This document shows, piece after piece, positions 25,703 through 34,238 of a stretch of DNA of 64,000 bases (position 1 is the first letter of the stretch; the number at the start of each line of letters is the position of its first letter). The stretch covers positions 124,001 through 188,000 of the forward strand of contig NZ_JAHZQZ020000011.1 of assembly GCF_019449275.2 (NCBI RefSeq). The letters are read 5' to 3'. A program made the position numbers and the translations under genes. This DNA is from Microbacterium sp. HD4P20. GTDB taxonomy: Bacteria; Actinomycetota; Actinomycetes; Actinomycetales; Microbacteriaceae. A model generated the notes under the pieces. The model ran no database searches and was not told where the DNA came from. It saw only the letters and a list, made by a program, of their open reading frames with translations.

Positions 25703-26770
25703 ATGAGAACCGTCGCCGTCACCAGGATCGGGAGTCTGCGCGATCCTGACGAGACCACGCGCGGCCGCATCGGCGTGGTGGACTTTCCCGAGCAGCCGCT
25801 CGGCCCCGAGGACGTCCGCATCCGGGTCGCGTACTCCGCGATCTGCGGATCCGACCCGCACCTGGCCGAGGGGTTCTTCGGCACCGACGTGCCCATCGGG
25901 CTCGGCCATGAGCTGTCGGGCGTCATCGAGGCGCTCGGAGACCGCGCCCACCGCAACGGATTGCAGGTCGGCGACCGGGTCGCCGGCAACTTCCTCCGGT
26001 TCTGCGGCACGTGTCGCCCCTGCCAGGAGGGCAAGCAGCAGTTCTGCGAGAACATCCAGGAGTACAACCGCCCCGGCATGGCCGAGACGGTGACGTGGCA
26101 CGAATCCCAGGTCTACCGGCTGCCCGACGAGGTGTCGCTGCTGCAGGGCTGCCTCCTCGAACCGACCTCCGTCGCCGTACGCATCGCTGACAAGACGAAC
26201 GTGCGCGTGGGCGACCGGGTCGTCATCTGCGGCGGCGGGCCCATCGGCCAGCTCGCGCTGCAGGTGATGCGGATGCACGGAGCGACGTCGCTCACGATGA
26301 TCGAGCCGATACCGGCACGCCGCGAGATGGCAGCACGGCACGGCGCTGAGCACGTCATCGATCCGGTCGGAGAAGATCAGTTCGCCCGCGCCGCGGAGAT
26401 CACCGGTGGTCGCGGTTTCGACGTGGTGATCGACGCCTCCGGATCGACGCGGGCGGTGGCGGGGCTGCTCGACATCGCGGCGAAAGGCGCGACCGTCGTC
26501 TACGGCGCCATGTACCCGGAGCGCTTCGAGCTGCCGCTGAACCTCTCGGACTACCTCTATCTCAAAGAGCTGACGCTCACCGGTGTCTTCGTGTCGCCGT
26601 ACGCGTTCCCCCGTGCGCTGCAGATCCTCCCGCGCCTGGAGCTCGACGAGCTCACCGCCGCTGTCTTCGAACTCGAGGACGCGCCCGCCGCGTTCGAGGC
26701 ACACGTGAGCGGCCGGCATCCGAAGGTCGTCATCCGGTGCAGCAACACCCAGGACGGAGCCGACGCATGA
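25703..26770 (+). CDS. Zinc-dependent alcohol dehydrogenase (MDR superfamily)
   Basis: Protein of 355 residues. Catalytic zinc site: C in AICGSDPHL and the GHELSGVIE block; structural zinc cysteines in RFCGTCRPCQEGKQQFC. Rossmann motif VVICGGGPIGQLALQVM. It resembles sorbitol/threonine/L-iditol-type dehydrogenases. GGAGG lies before the ATG. In this operon it would oxidise a polyol or sugar to the ketose used by transketolase; its 3' end overlaps the ABC ATPase gene (ATGA). Confidence 0.9.
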   Translation: MRTVAVTRIGSLRDPDETTRGRIGVVDFPEQPLGPEDVRIRVAYSAICGSDPHLAEGFFGTDVPIGLGHELSGVIEALGDRAHRNGLQVGDRVAGNFLRFCGTCRPCQEGKQQFCENIQEYNRPGMAETVTWHESQVYRLPDEVSLLQGCLLEPTSVAVRIADKTNVRVGDRVVICGGGPIGQLALQVMRMHGATSLTMIEPIPARREMAARHGAEHVIDPVGEDQFARAAEITGGRGFDVVIDASGSTRAVAGLLDIAAKGATVVYGAMYPERFELPLNLSDYLYLKELTLTGVFVSPYAFPRALQILPRLELDELTAAVFELEDAPAAFEAHVSGRHPKVVIRCSNTQDGADA

Positions 26771-28296
26771 CGTCCCTGCAGCCGTCGACGGGCTTCGCAC
26801 TCGAAGCGCGCGGCATCGTCAAGCGGTTCGACGGCGTCCACGCGCTCAGCGGCGCCGATCTGTCGGTGCTTCCGGGCGAGATCCATGCCCTCCTCGGCGA
26901 GAACGGCGCGGGCAAGTCGACGCTCATCAAGGTGCTGACCGGCATCTACGCTCCGGACCACGGGACGCTTCATCGCGCGGGAGACGAGGTCCAGTACGCC
27001 AACGTGCGTGCCGCACGCCGCGCCGGGGTCGTCGCGCTTTATCAGGAGCTGTCGATCATCCCATCGCTCAGCGTGGCGGAGAACATCGTGCTCGGCGAGC
27101 AGACGCCGTCCTCTGCGGGCATCGTGCGGTGGGCGGCGCTGCGGCGCCGGGCGCGGGCGCAGCTGGATCGGATCCACCAGCGGATCCCCCTCGGGAGGCT
27201 GGCGGGCGATCTTTCCCCGGTCCAGCAGACCATGGTCGCCTTCGCTCGCGCCCTTGCCACCGATGCCCGGGTCCTCATCCTCGACGAGCCCACCGCGTCG
27301 CTCACAGACACCGAGATCACCGAGCTGTTCAGCGTCCTGCGCAGACTCCGCGACGAGGGCGTCGCGATCGTGTACGTGTCGCACCGGCTCGAGGAGGTCT
27401 TCGAACTGTGCGACCGGCTCACGATCATGCGCAACGGCGAGACGATCGTGACGAAGCCGGTCGCCGACTCGCATATCGACGAGGTCATCTCGATGATGGT
27501 GGGCCGCTCGGCCGGCGAGCTGTATCCCGATCGCACGACCGCGACCACGGAGGTGGCGCTCAGCGTCGAGAGTCTGGACGGCCGCCGCGTGAAGGACGTG
27601 TCGTTCACCGCCTGCAAGGGGGAGGTCGTCGGGATCGGCGGGCTCGCAGGATCCGGGCGCAGCGAGCTGCTGCGCATCCTCTCCGGTACCCAGAAGCACG
27701 CGGCCGGCACCATCACGATCGGCGAGACGGTCCTTCCGCGCTCGCTGGGAGTGGGAAGGGCACTGGATGCCGGCATCGCCCTGGTTCCCGAGGAGCGGCG
27801 CAGCCAGGGCGTGATCCTCGGAGCGACGATCCGCGACAACATCGCGCTGGCGAACATCCCAGAGGTGAGCAACGCGGGCATCGTCTCGAACGCCCGGATC
27901 TCCGGCATCGTCGACAAGGGGATGCGCGACTTGAAGATCAAGGCGCGCAGCACGAGGCAGTACGTCGGCGAGTTGTCGGGGGGCAACCAACAGAAGGTCG
28001 TGCTGGCCAAGATGCTGGCACGCAATCCGCGAGTGCTGCTGATGGATGAGCCCACGCGAGGGATCGACGTGGGCACCAAGGCCGAGATCTACCGGCTCAT
28101 CCGCGAACTGGTCGCGCGCGGCACGACCGTGATCGCGGTGAGCTCGGAGCTTCCCGAACTGATCGGACTGAGCGATCGCATCCTCATCATGCATGAGGGC
28201 CGGATCTCGGGCGAGGTCGCGGCCGAGGACGCGGACGAGGAAGTCCTGCTGGCCTACTGCTACGGAAAGGCACATGTCCATGACAACGACGCGTAA
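26767..28296 (+). CDS. Ribose/sugar-type ABC transporter ATP-binding protein (RbsA family, two domains)
   Basis: Protein of 509 residues with two ATPase domains. First domain: Walker A GENGAGKST, signature-like GDLSPVQQTMV in place of LSGGQ, Walker B VLILDEPTASL. Second domain: GLAGSGRSEL as degenerate Walker A, ELSGGNQQK, VLLMDEPTRGIDVG. The missing LSGGQ in the first domain is common in this family. Start overlaps the alcohol dehydrogenase; the end overlaps the permease. Confidence 0.93.
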   Translation: MTSLQPSTGFALEARGIVKRFDGVHALSGADLSVLPGEIHALLGENGAGKSTLIKVLTGIYAPDHGTLHRAGDEVQYANVRAARRAGVVALYQELSIIPSLSVAENIVLGEQTPSSAGIVRWAALRRRARAQLDRIHQRIPLGRLAGDLSPVQQTMVAFARALATDARVLILDEPTASLTDTEITELFSVLRRLRDEGVAIVYVSHRLEEVFELCDRLTIMRNGETIVTKPVADSHIDEVISMMVGRSAGELYPDRTTATTEVALSVESLDGRRVKDVSFTACKGEVVGIGGLAGSGRSELLRILSGTQKHAAGTITIGETVLPRSLGVGRALDAGIALVPEERRSQGVILGATIRDNIALANIPEVSNAGIVSNARISGIVDKGMRDLKIKARSTRQYVGELSGGNQQKVVLAKMLARNPRVLLMDEPTRGIDVGTKAEIYRLIRELVARGTTVIAVSSELPELIGLSDRILIMHEGRISGEVAAEDADEEVLLAYCYGKAHVHDNDA

Positions 28297-29275
28297 CCCC
28301 GGGCTCGAGGACGCGACCGGCACGCTGAGCATCCCCCGTCGCTCACTGGGGCAGACGCTGCTTTCGGGCGGCACCGTGCTGGCACTCATCGCCCTGATCG
28401 TGTTCTTCTTCGCGATGCGCCCCGACGTGTTCCTGACGTTCACCAACGTGCGGAACATCCTCTACCAGGTCGCGATCCTCGCGATCATCGCCGGTGCACA
28501 GACCATCGTCATGGTGGTCGGAGACTTCGACCTCTCCGTCGCGGCGACGTCGGCGCTCGCGGGCGCGGTCGCAGCCTCGTTGATGCTGCGCGGAGTCCCC
28601 GTCGCCGCGGCCATCGTGATCGCCCTGGCGGTCGGGCTCCTCATCGGGCTGGTCAACGGCGCACTGGTGGCGTATCTCAATCTGTCGGCATTCGTCGCCA
28701 CGCTGGCCACCTTGACCTCGGTGACAGGTCTGGCCTTCCTCGTCACCGACGGGACGACCCTCTTCAACCTGCCGCCGGAGTTCAACGCCCTGGGACAGGG
28801 CAGGTTCCTGGAGATTCCGCTGCCGGTGTTCATCGCGGTCGCCCTGTCGGTGATCCTGTGGTTCGTCCTGCGATTCACCACGCTGGGACGCCGGTGGTAT
28901 GCCACCGGCGGCAACGTCGAGGTCGCGCGGCTGTCGGGGATCAACGTGCGGCGCGCGCGGCTGCTGGCGTTCGCCGTCGCGGGCCTGGTGGCGGCGATCG
29001 GCGGCATCCTCCTCGCCGCACGTCTGGGAAGCGCCAGCGCCGTCCAGGGCGAGGACAATCTGCTCTTCTCGGTCGCCGCAGTGTTCCTGGGCATGACGAT
29101 CGTCCGGTCCGGCGCGGCGAATCTCGTGGGAACGATGGTCGGCGTGGCGATCATCGGCGTGATGAGCAACGGGCTGAACATCCTCGGCGTGAACGCCTAC
29201 GTGCAGCAGGTCGTCACCGGACTGATCATCATCGCGGCCGTGACCCTGTCTTCGTTCAAACACCGGGAGCGTTAG
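28280..29275 (+). CDS. Ribose/sugar-type ABC transporter permease (RbsC family)
   Basis: Membrane protein of 331 residues with 8-10 hydrophobic segments. FLTFTNVRNILYQVAILAIIAGAQTIVMVVGDFDLSVAATSALAGAV is the family signature near residues 45-95, and TTLGRRWYATGGNVEVARLSGINVRR is the cytoplasmic loop. The second of two close ATG codons is chosen because GGAAAGG is then at a better distance; the other is at 28274. It overlaps the ATPase gene. Confidence 0.9.
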   Translation: MTTTRNPGLEDATGTLSIPRRSLGQTLLSGGTVLALIALIVFFFAMRPDVFLTFTNVRNILYQVAILAIIAGAQTIVMVVGDFDLSVAATSALAGAVAASLMLRGVPVAAAIVIALAVGLLIGLVNGALVAYLNLSAFVATLATLTSVTGLAFLVTDGTTLFNLPPEFNALGQGRFLEIPLPVFIAVALSVILWFVLRFTTLGRRWYATGGNVEVARLSGINVRRARLLAFAVAGLVAAIGGILLAARLGSASAVQGEDNLLFSVAAVFLGMTIVRSGAANLVGTMVGVAIIGVMSNGLNILGVNAYVQQVVTGLIIIAAVTLSSFKHRER

Positions 29276-29345
29276 CTCTCCACAGCTGAGCGGCGGCACC
29301 GCTCGGACACCAAGAAGAAACGCAATCAACAAGGGAGTGGGATCA

Positions 29346-30332
29346 ATGCGTACGAGATTCAAGGCGGTACTGGCGACCGCGGCGGTGGCGGTGCTCGCGC
29401 TGACGGGCTGTTCGTCAGGCGGAGGAGGGGGAATCGGCGGCGAGGACGAGCCGTTCAAGGTCATCGCTTTCACCTCGGGAAACCAGACGCCCGTCGGCGC
29501 GTGGTGGGTCAAGGCGGTTCAGGAGCAGGCCGACGAGTTGGGCTGGGACCTCACGATGATCCAGGGCGACTTCGACTTCCAGAAGATGAACCCGGCTGTC
29601 GAGAGCGCGATCGGACAGGGCGCCGACGCCATCTTCAACGGGTACACCGACGTCGCGTCCATCGGCTCGATCGTGACCGCCGCGAAGGATGCCGGCATCC
29701 CGATGTTCGCCATGGACAGCGCAACCGAGGCCACTGATGCCTTCGCCATCAACATCACCACGGATCAGCAGGGCATCGTCGACCAGACGGTGGGCGCCCT
29801 CGATGACGCACTGGGCGGCCTGGACGGCAAGAACGTGATGGTCATCGGGCATGATCCCCACCCCGGCATCCGTATGCGAGCCGGTCTGGCGGAGGAGGCG
29901 CTGATCGAGGCCGGGGCGACCATCGCGGGCGGCGAGATCCAGAAGGTGACTTCGCCCGCCACGGGTCGAACCGAGGCCCTGGCGCTGGTGACCGACTATC
30001 TCTCGGCCAACCCGGGAGGACTCGACGCCGTGTGGGTGGGCTGGGACGACGCCGCCCTGGGCGCTGCGCAGGCCATCACCGAGGCCGGCGAGGATGCACT
30101 GGTCACGGGCGTCGACGCCACGAGCGAGGCCATCGCCGGCATCGAGGCGGGCGGCGCATTCCTGGCGACGATCGAGCAGCCCTGGCCGTCGATCCTCGAT
30201 TCGGTCATCGACCGCATGGTGGCATACCAGAGCGACGGAACGATGCCGACCGAGAACTTCGAGGCGGTCGATACGACGCTCGTCGACGCGAACAACGCCG
30301 CCGACATCACGCCGTCCGACCAGCTCGGGTAG
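29346..30332 (+). CDS. Sugar-type ABC transporter substrate-binding lipoprotein
   Basis: Protein of 328 residues with a lipoprotein signal ending in LALTGC (cysteine near 22), then a glycine-rich linker and a periplasmic-binding-protein type 1 domain (VIAFTSGNQTPVGAWWVKAVQEQADELGWDL, then MNPAVESAIGQGADAIFNGYTD). Ribose, xylose, autoinducer-2 and polyols are usual ligands. AAGGGAG precedes the ATG. A hairpin follows the stop. Confidence 0.9.
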   Translation: MRTRFKAVLATAAVAVLALTGCSSGGGGGIGGEDEPFKVIAFTSGNQTPVGAWWVKAVQEQADELGWDLTMIQGDFDFQKMNPAVESAIGQGADAIFNGYTDVASIGSIVTAAKDAGIPMFAMDSATEATDAFAINITTDQQGIVDQTVGALDDALGGLDGKNVMVIGHDPHPGIRMRAGLAEEALIEAGATIAGGEIQKVTSPATGRTEALALVTDYLSANPGGLDAVWVGWDDAALGAAQAITEAGEDALVTGVDATSEAIAGIEAGGAFLATIEQPWPSILDSVIDRMVAYQSDGTMPTENFEAVDTTLVDANNAADITPSDQLG

Positions 30333-30339
30333 CGCCCCC

Positions 30340-30370
30340 GGGGCGGTGGGGGTCGAGCCTCCACCGCCCC
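30340..30370. terminator. Hairpin after the sugar-binding protein
   Basis: GGGGCGGTGG, an 11-base loop, CCACCGCCCC. It lies 8 bases after the stop and 38 bases before the SDR gene, so it is an end point or a partial stop that lowers the two downstream genes. Confidence 0.65.
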
Positions 30371-30407
30371 GTTCTCGCTCGATCATCGACACATTTGGGA
30401 GCAGTAC

Positions 30408-31178
30408 ATGCGTTTGGCAGGAAAGGTCGCACTCATCACGGGTGGCGCCAGCGGAATCGGGCTGGCCACGGTGGAGAAGTTCATCCAGGAGGGCGCTCGG
30501 GTGGCTGTCGCCGACATCGACCTGGCTCGGGCGCAGCGCGTCGTCGATGGTCTCGAACCGGGAAGTGCGGTCGCCGTCGGGGTCGACGTCTCGGTGTACG
30601 CCGAGGTGGAAGCCGCCGTCGCCCGCACCGTCGAGGCGTTCGGATCTCTCGACGTGATCTTCAACAACGCCGGTATCGCAGGCGGAAGGCCTCTGCTCGA
30701 GCATGATCCGGCCGAGGACTATGAGCCGATCATCCGCGTCGACCAGGACGGGGTGTATTTCGGCATCCTCGCGGCCGGCCGTCAGTTCCAGAGACAGGGG
30801 ACCGGGGGCGTCATCATCAGCACGTCCTCGATCTACGGCGAGCAGGCCGCGGAACTGTCGTTCACCTACAGCGCCGCCAAGGCGGCGGTGATCTCGTTCA
30901 CCCGGTCGGCCGCCTACGAGCTCGCCCAGTACGGGGTCCGCGCCGTCGCGATCACGCCCGGACGAGTCGGCACGCCGATCATCAACCAGTTCAGCGAAGA
31001 GCTCAAGGCCACGTTCGCCGCCGAGCAGCTGCGCAACAGGCTCACGAGGCCCGAAGAGATCGCCGACGTCGTGGCCTTCCTCGCCTCGGACGAGGCGAAC
31101 GCCATCAACGGCACCGTCGTGAGCGTCGACGACGGGTACTCGGTGTTCAAGCAGCGTCTGGATCTTCCGGTCTTCTGA
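30408..31178 (+). CDS. Short-chain dehydrogenase/reductase
   Basis: SDR of 256 residues. Glycine motif VALITGGASGIGLATVEKF, NNAG in VIFNNAGIAGGR, catalytic serine in STSSIYGEQ and Y-x3-K in YSAAKAAVISF; AITPGRVGTPIINQF and VSVDDGYSVF end it. The start is the ATG after GGGAGCAGTAC. It touches the next gene (TGATGG). Probably oxidises a sugar or polyol taken up by the importer. Confidence 0.9.
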   Translation: MRLAGKVALITGGASGIGLATVEKFIQEGARVAVADIDLARAQRVVDGLEPGSAVAVGVDVSVYAEVEAAVARTVEAFGSLDVIFNNAGIAGGRPLLEHDPAEDYEPIIRVDQDGVYFGILAAGRQFQRQGTGGVIISTSSIYGEQAAELSFTYSAAKAAVISFTRSAAYELAQYGVRAVAITPGRVGTPIINQFSEELKATFAAEQLRNRLTRPEEIADVVAFLASDEANAINGTVVSVDDGYSVFKQRLDLPVF

Positions 31179-32113
31179 TGGCGGCGGACGAGCGCGTGAA
31201 CCTCGATCTCGACCTAGACCTCGACGTGGCGTTCCACGTCAGCATCGCCATCGCCGAGGCCTCGCCCGCCGCGCTCGCGCCGCTGCTGCGCGAGCTGCGC
31301 GGCGTGGGCTATCGGCGGGCCGTGCTGCCGCCGATGGATCCGCACGGGACGGATGCCGCGGGCCTGAAGCGCGTCTTCGACGAGGCCGACATCGTCCCCA
31401 TCGCGATGACCGGTCAGCAATCGGGCGCCGATGTCTCGTCCGACGACGAGGCAGAGCGTCGGGCGGGAGCGGACGCCCTCCGCGCCGCGGCGGAGTTCGC
31501 CGCGGCGATCGGTGCCGACCAGCTCAACGGTGTGCCGTACGGACTGTTCGGTGCCCCGGGCGGCCCGACCTCGCGCGCGGCCCTCGAACGAGCCGCGCGG
31601 GAGGTCGGCGCTGTCGCCGAGGAGGCCGCCGCTCGAGGCATCACGATGACCTTCGAGGTGCTCAATCGATATGAGACGTCGGCTCTCAACACCGCGGCGC
31701 AGGCACTCGAGTTCGTGGCGTGGAGCGGCTCGGAGAACCTGCGTGTCCACCTGGACACCTTTCACATGGCCGTCGAGGAGCCCGACATGTCGGCGGCGAT
31801 CCGCGCCGCCCTGCCGAAGCTCGGGTATCTCGAGCTCGGGCAGTCGGGGCGGGGATACCTCGGCGCGGGCGCCGTGGACATCCCGCGCGTCGTGCAGACC
31901 GCGATCGACGACGGCTACACCGGCAGGTGGGGCGTCGAGGCCTTTTCGCGCCCTCTGGTGGGGGATGCGGCGGCCGACATGCTGGCGATCTGGCGCAATC
32001 CCTTCGACGACGGTCTGGCTCTGGCATCCGAGGCCATCCACGTCATCAGGCGCGGCTGGGCCGAGAGCACCGCCGGCCGCCGTGCCCAGCGTCTGGCGCG
32101 CAGTGGCGCGTGA
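31178..32113 (+). CDS. Sugar isomerase/epimerase-like TIM-barrel protein
   Basis: Protein of 311 residues of the xylose isomerase-like barrel family, close to D-tagatose/D-allulose 3-epimerases. TFEVLNRYETSALN and VHLDTFHMAVEEPD hold two of the four metal ligands (E and D), and WGVEAFSRPL the last. The block that in 3-epimerases reads like GHxHxGExxR is here LGYLELGQSGRG, so the histidine ligand and a conserved glutamate are changed. It may use other residues or a different reaction. ATG overlaps the SDR stop. A run of D-L repeats (LDLDLDLD) stands at residues 9-16. Confidence 0.78.
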   Translation: MAADERVNLDLDLDLDVAFHVSIAIAEASPAALAPLLRELRGVGYRRAVLPPMDPHGTDAAGLKRVFDEADIVPIAMTGQQSGADVSSDDEAERRAGADALRAAAEFAAAIGADQLNGVPYGLFGAPGGPTSRAALERAAREVGAVAEEAAARGITMTFEVLNRYETSALNTAAQALEFVAWSGSENLRVHLDTFHMAVEEPDMSAAIRAALPKLGYLELGQSGRGYLGAGAVDIPRVVQTAIDDGYTGRWGVEAFSRPLVGDAAADMLAIWRNPFDDGLALASEAIHVIRRGWAESTAGRRAQRLARSGA

Positions 32114-32175
32114 GTGCCGCTCTTCGACCAGTGCATCTCATGTTCAACGATTTCATGACGGGCGTCACAAAACAC

Positions 32176-32204
32176 TTGACAATCACGAGGTCTGGGCGCA
32201 CGAT
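32176..32204 (+). promoter_or_regulatory. Promoter of the nitrate/sulfonate/taurine-type importer
   Basis: TTGACA at 32176-32181, 17 bases, CACGAT at 32199-32204. The -35 box is perfect. It lies about 95 bases before the lipoprotein start. The leader between shows no strong hairpin. Confidence 0.55.
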
Positions 32205-32299
32205 GACTTCAGTCCGGCACGCCGTGGTGAGGACTCGACGAACGTCGAACGCACCCCGGCGGCCGGTGAACCCGAGCACCGTCTCCGAGAGGCCCGTCA

Positions 32300-33286
32300 A
32301 TGAAGAAGAGTCTTGCCGTCATCGGCCTGGTGGCAGCCGCCGCCCTCGCCCTGACCGGGTGCACCGATTCCGGCGCACCGACCGACACATCCACTGCTGA
32401 GCCCGGCACCGACACGGGCGAGCTGACCAACGTCCGAGTCGCCGCGCTCCCCATCGCCGAGACCGGAGCCCTGTGGGCTGCCATGGAGGAGGGGATCTTC
32501 GAAGACCACGGTCTCGAGATCGAGGTCGTGCCGGCCCAGGGCGGCGCGAACGCGATCCCGGCGCTCATCAGCGGCGACATCCAGTTCGCCATCGGCCAGC
32601 CGTTCGGTCCCATCCGCGCCGACCTGCAGGATCTCGGCGTCGTGATCGTCGGGAACTACGCCAACAGCCTCGCCGAGGGCACCGACGTCAACGCGGTTGT
32701 CGCACTCGGCGACTCGGGCATCGCCCGCCCTGCCGACCTCGCCGGCAAGACGGTGGCGGTCAACACGATCGGCGCCGCCGGTGACCTCACCATCCGCAAG
32801 GCCGTGGAAGACGACGGCGGCGACCCGTCGACGATCGAGTTCGTCGAGGTCGCCTTCCCCGACGTCCCCGCCCAACTCGAAGCCGGCACGATGGACGCCG
32901 CGTGGGCACCCGACCCGTTCCGGGCCATGATCGTCGGCGCCGGCGGCGTCGAGGTCGTCGCGCCCTACCAGGCCACGATCCCGGGGCTCACGGTGCTGAC
33001 CAGCATCACGACCCAGGCGCTTCTCGACGAGGACCCGGAGCTGGTCGCGGCGTACTCCGAGGCGATGGCTGAGGCGCTCGAGTGGGCGTCCGGCAACGAG
33101 GAGGCCGTTCGCGCGGCGATCGCGACCAACCTCGAGATCCCCGAAGAGGCCGCCGCCGGCATCACGCTGCCGGAGTTCACGTGGGATCTGGCCGATGCCG
33201 GCATCGAAGAGCTGGGCGCCCTCGCCATCGAGTTCGCGTACATCGACGCCGAGCCCGACTACGACCGTCTGATCCAGCAGCAGTAG
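32300..33286 (+). CDS. ABC transporter substrate-binding lipoprotein (NMT1/SsuA-like)
   Basis: Protein of 328 residues. Lipobox LALTGC near residue 21, then a threonine/aspartate-rich linker. Two-lobed binding domain with PAQGGANAIPALISGDIQFAIGQPFGPIRADL and DLAGKTVAVNTIGAAGDLTIRKAVEDDGGDP. Family ligands are nitrate, sulfonates, taurine, thiamine precursors and aromatic acids. GAGAGG precedes the ATG. A hairpin after the stop separates it from the permease genes. Confidence 0.9.
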   Translation: MKKSLAVIGLVAAAALALTGCTDSGAPTDTSTAEPGTDTGELTNVRVAALPIAETGALWAAMEEGIFEDHGLEIEVVPAQGGANAIPALISGDIQFAIGQPFGPIRADLQDLGVVIVGNYANSLAEGTDVNAVVALGDSGIARPADLAGKTVAVNTIGAAGDLTIRKAVEDDGGDPSTIEFVEVAFPDVPAQLEAGTMDAAWAPDPFRAMIVGAGGVEVVAPYQATIPGLTVLTSITTQALLDEDPELVAAYSEAMAEALEWASGNEEAVRAAIATNLEIPEEAAAGITLPEFTWDLADAGIEELGALAIEFAYIDAEPDYDRLIQQQ

Positions 33287-33295
33287 GCCAGGAGG

Positions 33296-33323
33296 CGGGA
33301 TGCCGCGACCCCCCGGCATCCCG
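33296..33323. terminator. Hairpin between binding protein and permease genes (likely partial terminator)
   Basis: CGGGATGCCG, eight bases, CGGCATCCCG. It starts 10 bases after the binding-protein stop. An ATG falls inside it, but coding from there would put the hairpin in the permease N-terminus, so it is better read as a partial stop that keeps binding protein in excess over permease. Confidence 0.5.
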
Positions 33324-33386
33324 TCATCCTCGCTCGCTGTCCTCGATCGCGCTCCCGACGGAGCGATACCGAACGGATCGACCTTC

Positions 33387-34238
33387 ATGGCCACCGCTGA
33401 CGCTCCGATGATCGTCGTCACCACGCCCGAGCCTCTGCCCCGCGGCCGGACCGCACGCCGCAACCGCAGCCTGCGCAAGCTCGCGCTGGGTATCGCCGGC
33501 ATCGTCGGGTTCCTGGTGATCTGGCAACTCTTGCCGATGCTGGGGATCGTGAATCCCACGTACTTCCCGACCGCGACCGAGACCATTGCGCAGCTGTTCG
33601 TGGAGTTCCGGGATCTGGAGTTCTGGCGCAATGTGGGCCGCACGCTGACCTCGTGGGGTATCGGTCTGCTGATCGCGACCGTGCTCGCAGTCGTGCTGGG
33701 CACGATCATCGGCCTGGTGCCGTTCCTGCGGCGCGCGACGCACACCACGGTGGAGTTCCTGCGGCCGATCCCGTCGGTGGCGCTGATCCCGCTGGCGATC
33801 CTGATGTTCGGCTACCAGCTGCAGGCCGCGTTGCTGATCATCGTGTTCGCGAGCTTCTGGCAGGTGTTCATCCAGGTGCTGTACGGCGTGGCGGATGTGG
33901 ATGCCGTGGCCCGCGACACGGCGCGCAGCTTCGGCCTCTCACGGGGCTCGCGCGTCGTCAACCTCGTCTTCCCCACCGCGCTGCCGTATCTCATGACCGG
34001 CCTGCGGCTGGCTGCGACGGTCGCGCTGATCCTGGCGATCACGGCCGAGATGTTCATCAACGTTCCCGGGCTGGGGCGGGCGATCATGTTCGCGCGCGAG
34101 GCCAGCCAATGGACGACGGTCTACGCGCTGGTGATCGTGACCGGAATGCTCGGGCTGCTGGTCAACCTGCTGTTCCGGGCGATCGAGCGCCGGTCGCTGT
34201 CATGGCACCAGTCGGTGCGAGGGGAGGAGATCCTGTGA
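33387..34238 (+). CDS. ABC transporter permease (nitrate/sulfonate/taurine family)
   Basis: Membrane protein of 283 residues, SsuC/TauC-like, about six hydrophobic segments. TYFPTATETIAQLFVEF, RPIPSVALIPLAILMFG and the EAA loop AVARDTARSFGLSRGSRVVNLVFPTALPYLMTGLRL are typical. The start is uncertain: ATG at 33387 is preferred; ATG at 33300 lies in the hairpin, and ATG at 33408 is also possible. It overlaps the second permease (GTGA). Confidence 0.85.
   Translation: MATADAPMIVVTTPEPLPRGRTARRNRSLRKLALGIAGIVGFLVIWQLLPMLGIVNPTYFPTATETIAQLFVEFRDLEFWRNVGRTLTSWGIGLLIATVLAVVLGTIIGLVPFLRRATHTTVEFLRPIPSVALIPLAILMFGYQLQAALLIIVFASFWQVFIQVLYGVADVDAVARDTARSFGLSRGSRVVNLVFPTALPYLMTGLRLAATVALILAITAEMFINVPGLGRAIMFAREASQWTTVYALVIVTGMLGLLVNLLFRAIERRSLSWHQSVRGEEIL

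Noticed and set aside
33300..33386. N-terminal extension of the permease from ATG 33300
   Set aside because: The sequence forms a 10-bp hairpin typical of a terminator and the extra residues do not look like the family.
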